9,109 nucleotides of DNA from Alphaproteobacteria bacterium (GTDB lineage: Bacteria > Pseudomonadota > Alphaproteobacteria > JANQSM01). A program made the translations under genes and the position numbers. The stretch lies in NCBI GenBank assembly GCA_028284025.1, contig JANQSM010000235.1, forward strand, positions 1-9,109. The letters run 5' to 3'. Each line of letters begins with the position of its first letter. Positions within the stretch are counted from its first letter, which is position 1. The notes below the pieces were generated by a model, which saw nothing but the letters and a program-made list of their open reading frames with translations, had not been told where the DNA came from and ran no database searches. This document shows positions 5,952 to 9,109 of the stretch, piece by piece.

Positions 5952-7813
5952 CATTTTTTTCACCCTCCAAATTTACGGCCTTCAATACGTTGTCAGAAAA
6001 AGAGCGGACCTTAAAAAGTCGCAAAATTTGGCTTTTCTTGGCAGCTTTTGTATTCACGACTTTGGCAGTAACGAAAGCTTCTGCATTGGGGCCATTATTG
6101 GCGTTGATTGCAATCCCGCTTATTTCTGGTGTGGTTGCAGCTAGTCTGGATTGGGGAGGTACCGCTCTTGTTGGCTGGTGGGCCGCTTCGGCGGCTGCAG
6201 CACAATTAGAACAGTTTGCTGACCCCAGATTGGGGGCTTTTGTCGGGTCCTGCTGGACATGCCCCATTGTTGTAACGGTATTTGACGGGATTGTGGCGTT
6301 TGGGTATGAATTTTATCAAATTATTGCCCCGGCCACCAGTAATCTACTGATTCTGATTTTTGCCTTCTGGATATTGTTTTATGCCGCCAAAGCATTTATG
6401 CCGTTTGGACCTATGCTGGATGCCCAGGCCTGGAATACTCTGATCTGGCGATTCATACTGGCCATGCTCATTTTTATTGTTTTGCTGGAACCTAGTTTCT
6501 TCTGGGAATGGGCGGTCATTCCGATTATGCAGGTGGGAACCAACTTTGCACTTTTAATATTTGATGCCAATACGCCGGTAGCGAGTGCAATGAGGTCAAT
6601 CTTGCTGGATCTTCCACTGGTGGATTGTGCCCAAATTGCCAATGATTCAAGTGGAACGGGATTTACCTCAAGTTTATTGGGGGCGTTAGATGCGCCGCCT
6701 GAAGTGAAAGATGCCATCATTGGTATTCGTGGGGACATGGTTTGTCACCTGGGGCGTTTAAATCTGGCCTTCGGTGAATTCTTAGGTCATATGATTATGG
6801 GAACGTCCGTTCATATGAGTAAAGCTGGTTTTATTGAAGCCGTTACCGGTGCTATTGTTTTAGCCCAGGTGATTCAGGTGGTTTCCCTGCTGATTATTCT
6901 GGTTATTTATTTCATTGCAATTTTCATTCTGCTGGCGATTGTGCTGGATGCCTTTTTACGCATTGGGTATGTAGCGATGTTCTCACCAATTATGTTTGCC
7001 GCCGCGCTCTTTCCGCAAACGCGGAATATGTTCATTGGGAATATGGTATCCTTACTGCGTGCATCAGCGTTGTTCTTTTTCTCCTCGCTGGCCACATTTT
7101 TCAGCTTGATTGTGTTTGCCAATGCGGTGGGCGTGTATTTTACACCAGATAACATGTATATCGGCATGCGTGAAGGGAATACGGTTACTGTGCGTACTGG
7201 TACAAGCTTTGATACCAGAGAGGGGGTATCCTATTATTGCGGAACATTTATAGGTATGGATGGTTGGGAAAATACGGCGGCCTCTACGGAGGCAGAAAGT
7301 ACTGGGAATACAATTCGGCGCCAAACAGGAAACCAAGTATGGTATCCTCCGGCAGGACCTGGAGGAACCGGCTCATATGGCCCTGAGTATGAAACCGTTC
7401 CGGATCCAGAATATGTTGCGCAGCAATCTGCCAACATTGCGTCACAATCTGCTCAGTTCCAGGGATTAGATTTATTGACTCGTTTTAATTACGCTGCGCG
7501 CGGAAATTGCTTTAGAAGTTACGGCGTAGCTTCCTTTGGGTATTGGTCTGTACTGGGGGCAGGTGTATTGACAATCTTTTTGTTGAGACAATCGCGCTCA
7601 ATGGCCGAACAATTTATTGACTCTCTGGCAGGAGATCGAGGTAAAGCCGGAGGTAGTATGGCCAGTCAAGGGCTCTTGATGGCTAAAGCCGGCGCAATCG
7701 GAGCAGGAGCCGTCGCCGTGACAGGAGCAGCCACTGTTACTTCACGCGTGCTCGGCGCAGCCTCATCGGGCATGCAGCGGGCGCGCTGGACACGCAACAT
7801 GCTCCGAAAATAA
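5948..7813 (+). CDS. TrbL/VirB6-like polytopic inner-membrane protein of a type IV secretion system
   Basis: TrbL/VirB6 proteins are multi-helix inner-membrane components of type IV secretion and conjugation machines and help form the channel for pilin or substrate. This 621-residue protein has a hydrophobic N-terminal helix (about 27-45, possibly a signal anchor), further helices at about 46-65 and 70-88, then 130-150, 167-190, two close together at about 305-338, 342-358, 371-396, 528-547, and an Ala/Gly-rich stretch at 577-600. Between 338 and 375 the pattern SPIMFAAALFPQTRNMF (346-362) followed by hydrophobic helix resembles the conserved core of Rickettsiales VirB6/TrbL. Unusual points are a CWTCP Cys pair at 102-106, further Cys at 227 and 266, and a polar, Gly/Thr/Pro-rich loop of about 130 residues (397-527) with Cys 431 and 521. 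Length is TrbL-like, longer than classical VirB6 (about 300). AGGGAG at 5931-5936 supports the ATG at 5948, which overlaps the stop of the 81-residue gene. The family call was made by eye; no database comparison was possible. Confidence 0.75.
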   Translation: MTFFSPSKFTAFNTLSEKERTLKSRKIWLFLAAFVFTTLAVTKASALGPLLALIAIPLISGVVAASLDWGGTALVGWWAASAAAAQLEQFADPRLGAFVGSCWTCPIVVTVFDGIVAFGYEFYQIIAPATSNLLILIFAFWILFYAAKAFMPFGPMLDAQAWNTLIWRFILAMLIFIVLLEPSFFWEWAVIPIMQVGTNFALLIFDANTPVASAMRSILLDLPLVDCAQIANDSSGTGFTSSLLGALDAPPEVKDAIIGIRGDMVCHLGRLNLAFGEFLGHMIMGTSVHMSKAGFIEAVTGAIVLAQVIQVVSLLIILVIYFIAIFILLAIVLDAFLRIGYVAMFSPIMFAAALFPQTRNMFIGNMVSLLRASALFFFSSLATFFSLIVFANAVGVYFTPDNMYIGMREGNTVTVRTGTSFDTREGVSYYCGTFIGMDGWENTAASTEAESTGNTIRRQTGNQVWYPPAGPGGTGSYGPEYETVPDPEYVAQQSANIASQSAQFQGLDLLTRFNYAARGNCFRSYGVASFGYWSVLGAGVLTIFLLRQSRSMAEQFIDSLAGDRGKAGGSMASQGLLMAKAGAIGAGAVAVTGAATVTSRVLGAASSGMQRARWTRNMLRK

Positions 7814-7823
7814 AGCAAGTTTC

Positions 7824-8582
7824 TTATTTAGGTTCTTTTACCGCGATTATCAAAAATTCACGGTTTCCCTTCGGTCCGGTAATGGGGCTGGGCAGAATCT
7901 CTTTTACCTGCCAGCCCTGGGCTATCATCCAGTCTTTGACACGCTCACAAACTTGTGCGTGCAATGCTTTGTCTTTTACTACATTTTTTTGCGCCTTGCC
8001 TTTGCCCACTTCAAATTGGGGTTTAATTAAAGCAATTAACCAGGCATCAGGCTTTGTTAGAGAAAGAGCAGCAGGCAGAACTTTTTCCAGGCTTATAAAA
8101 CTGGTATCACACGTTATAATATCGACAAGTTCGGGAATGTGGGTAGCGGTTAAATCACGTGCGTTTGTTTTTTCCAGACTTATCACTCGCGAATCGGCTT
8201 TTAATTTTTCATGCAGTTGGTCCGTGCCTACATCAACAGCGTAGACTTTTGTCGCCCCAAAATGCAGCAATACGTCAGTAAACCCGCCAGTAGAGGCGCC
8301 GACATCTACCGCAATTGCGCCCTCAATTGGGGGATTGAACAATTCAATGGCATGGATCAGTTTTAATCCGCCACGCGAAACCCACGGGTGGTCAGGTTCT
8401 TTCAGATAAATTTCGTCAGGGTCAGAAATTTTGAGGCCAGGTTTGTTCAAGCAGCGCTCGCCCTTATAAATTTTTCCTGAATTGATCAGAGCCTGAGCGC
8501 GAGATTTCGTGTCAGCCCAGCCTTGACGGACAACAAAGTCATCCAGCCTTACTTTTTCGTTTCTTTCATGGGGTTCAGCCAC
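7824..8582 (-). CDS. tlyA: TlyA family 23S/16S rRNA 2'-O-methyltransferase
   Basis: This 252-residue protein has the complete TlyA/hemolysin A architecture. An S4 RNA-binding domain (residues about 11-65, [21 protein letters not shown] and following) is joined to a Rossmann methyltransferase of the RrmJ/FtsJ type. The SAM-binding motif [11 protein letters not shown] is at 93-103. The catalytic K-D-K-E set can be assigned to K74 (SRGGLKL), D159 (CDTSF), K187 (LIKPQF) and E242 (NREF). In mycobacteria TlyA 2'-O-methylates cytidines of 16S and 23S rRNA. Despite the old name haemolysin, its role here is presumably rRNA modification. Length matches the family (about 240-270). The start is a GTG at 8580-8582, chosen because no ATG occurs near the N-terminus and the S4 domain begins soon after. 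It overlaps the dxs stop by eight bases, so the two are probably cotranscribed and translationally coupled. dxs followed by tlyA is a familiar alphaproteobacterial arrangement. Confidence 0.93.
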   Translation of the reverse strand: MAEPHERNEKVRLDDFVVRQGWADTKSRAQALINSGKIYKGERCLNKPGLKISDPDEIYLKEPDHPWVSRGGLKLIHAIELFNPPIEGAIAVDVGASTGGFTDVLLHFGATKVYAVDVGTDQLHEKLKADSRVISLEKTNARDLTATHIPELVDIITCDTSFISLEKVLPAALSLTKPDAWLIALIKPQFEVGKGKAQKNVVKDKALHAQVCERVKDWMIAQGWQVKEILPSPITGPKGNREFLIIAVKEPK

Positions 8583-9109
8583 GGCTTAAAGGAACAACAA
8601 CCGGTGTTGGCTGGCCGAGTGCTTCAAATACTTTGGCGACAATTTGTGCTGCGTTCAGACCAGCTGTTTCATATTGATTATAGGGCTTGTCATGATCCTG
8701 GAAAATATCAGGCAAGAACATGTTACGCACTTTTGTGCGGCCATCCAGTAGCCCGGACTCACTTAAAAAATGCATGACCTGGGCGGCAAACCCACCGATA
8801 GCACCTTCTTCAATGGTGATTAAAACCTCATGGTGCGCCATCAATTGAGTGATCAGGTCTGTATCTAAAGGCTTGGCGAAGCGGGCATCTGCTACCGTGG
8901 TTGAAAGGCCCTGGGCGCGCAGCTCTTTAGCGGCTTTTAGGCTTTCTTCCAAACGTGTGCCGTAACTTAAAATCGCAACCTTGCTGCCTTCTTCCAGAAT
9001 CCGGCCTTTCCCTATTTCCAGAGGCTTACCGATTTCGGGCATTAAAACGCCAACGCCTTCCCCTCTGGGATAGCGAAATGCGCACGGAGATTCATCATAT
9101 GCCACCGCA
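8575..9109 (-). CDS. dxs: 1-deoxy-D-xylulose-5-phosphate synthase, C-terminal part (5' end outside window)
   Basis: Dxs condenses pyruvate and glyceraldehyde-3-phosphate using thiamine diphosphate, the first step of the MEP pathway to isopentenyl diphosphate and other isoprenoids, including the undecaprenyl carrier. The visible 178 codons cover the end of the pyrimidine-binding domain and the whole transketolase C-terminal domain. [44 protein letters not shown] and EEGAIGGFA all match Dxs in order. The frame is open through the right edge, so the apparent GTG near 9105 is an internal valine, not a start. The catalytic His/Glu residues and thiamine diphosphate motif lie beyond the window. The gene ends with TGA at 8575-8577, overlapping tlyA. 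Confidence 0.93.
   Translation of the reverse strand, partial: AVAYDESPCAFRYPRGEGVGVLMPEIGKPLEIGKGRILEEGSKVAILSYGTRLEESLKAAKELRAQGLSTTVADARFAKPLDTDLITQLMAHHEVLITIEEGAIGGFAAQVMHFLSESGLLDGRTKVRNMFLPDIFQDHDKPYNQYETAGLNAAQIVAKVFEALGQPTPVVVPLSRG

Noticed and set aside
5436..5963. 175-codon minus-strand open frame across the end of the 570-residue gene and the 81-residue gene
   Set aside because: It overlaps three plus-strand frames that have a consistent operon arrangement. The translation has no recognisable motif or start signal.
5929..6267. 112-codon minus-strand open frame opposite the TrbL/VirB6-like N-terminus
   Set aside because: It mirrors an Ala-rich membrane protein on the other strand and shows no independent signals.
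8020..8041. TTAATTAA and a nearby TTAAC inside tlyA as another CtrA box
   Set aside because: The TTAA elements are separated by 5 or 9 bases, not 7, and lie inside a coding region.
9103..9105. GTG as a start of a short gene at the right edge
   Set aside because: The upstream codon continues the conserved Dxs sequence and the frame is open to the edge, so it is an internal valine of a cut gene.

Overview
The window looks like chromosomal DNA of an alphaproteobacterium with moderate to low GC and AT-rich intergenic gaps. The grounds are a dxs-tlyA gene pair, repeated TTAA-N7-TTAA boxes of the kind bound by the alphaproteobacterial cell-cycle regulator CtrA, and a TrbL/VirB6-type protein that resembles the Rickettsiales/Micavibrio style. 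The lineage is an inference from gene content, not proven. I see no tRNA, rRNA, CRISPR array, insertion sequence or attachment site.

Layout. Left part, minus strand: a membrane-anchored coiled-coil protein that looks receptor-like runs off the left edge (1-1036). Upstream of it is a WecA/WbpL-type polyprenyl-phosphate sugar-1-phosphate transferase (1139-2146). A divergent AT-rich promoter region (2147-2282) leads into the plus-strand block: an unrecognised 318-residue soluble helical protein (2283-3239), a 157-residue secreted protein (3335-3808), a 570-residue secreted protein (3972-5684), an 81-residue unknown protein (5706-5951) and a 621-residue polytopic TrbL/VirB6-like protein (5948-7813). 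Right part, minus strand and convergent: tlyA (7824-8582) and the 3' end of dxs (8575-9109, cut by the window edge).

The plus-strand block is the interesting part. The 570-residue protein has a signal peptide, an N-terminal domain, about ten YD/RHS-like repeats, and then a two-helix membrane hairpin that resembles VirB2/TrbC pilins. It is followed closely by a small gene and a TrbL/VirB6-like inner-membrane channel subunit. The 157-residue protein just upstream is a stand-alone paralogue of the N-terminal domain of the 570-residue protein. No VirB4, VirB11, VirD4 or outer-membrane core gene is in the window. What is visible is therefore a pilin-like plus channel-like module, either detached from a type IV secretion system or lying at the edge of one.

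Three intergenic gaps carry an exact TTAA-N7-TTAA box: ahead of the receptor-like gene, ahead of the 157-residue gene and ahead of the 570-residue gene. In the last two the box lies 5-7 bp upstream of a plausible -35/-10 pair with a 17-bp spacer. A fourth, one-mismatch box lies in the divergent region. The simplest reading is that the secretion/surface genes and the receptor-like gene share CtrA-type control. This is inferred from sequence pattern alone.
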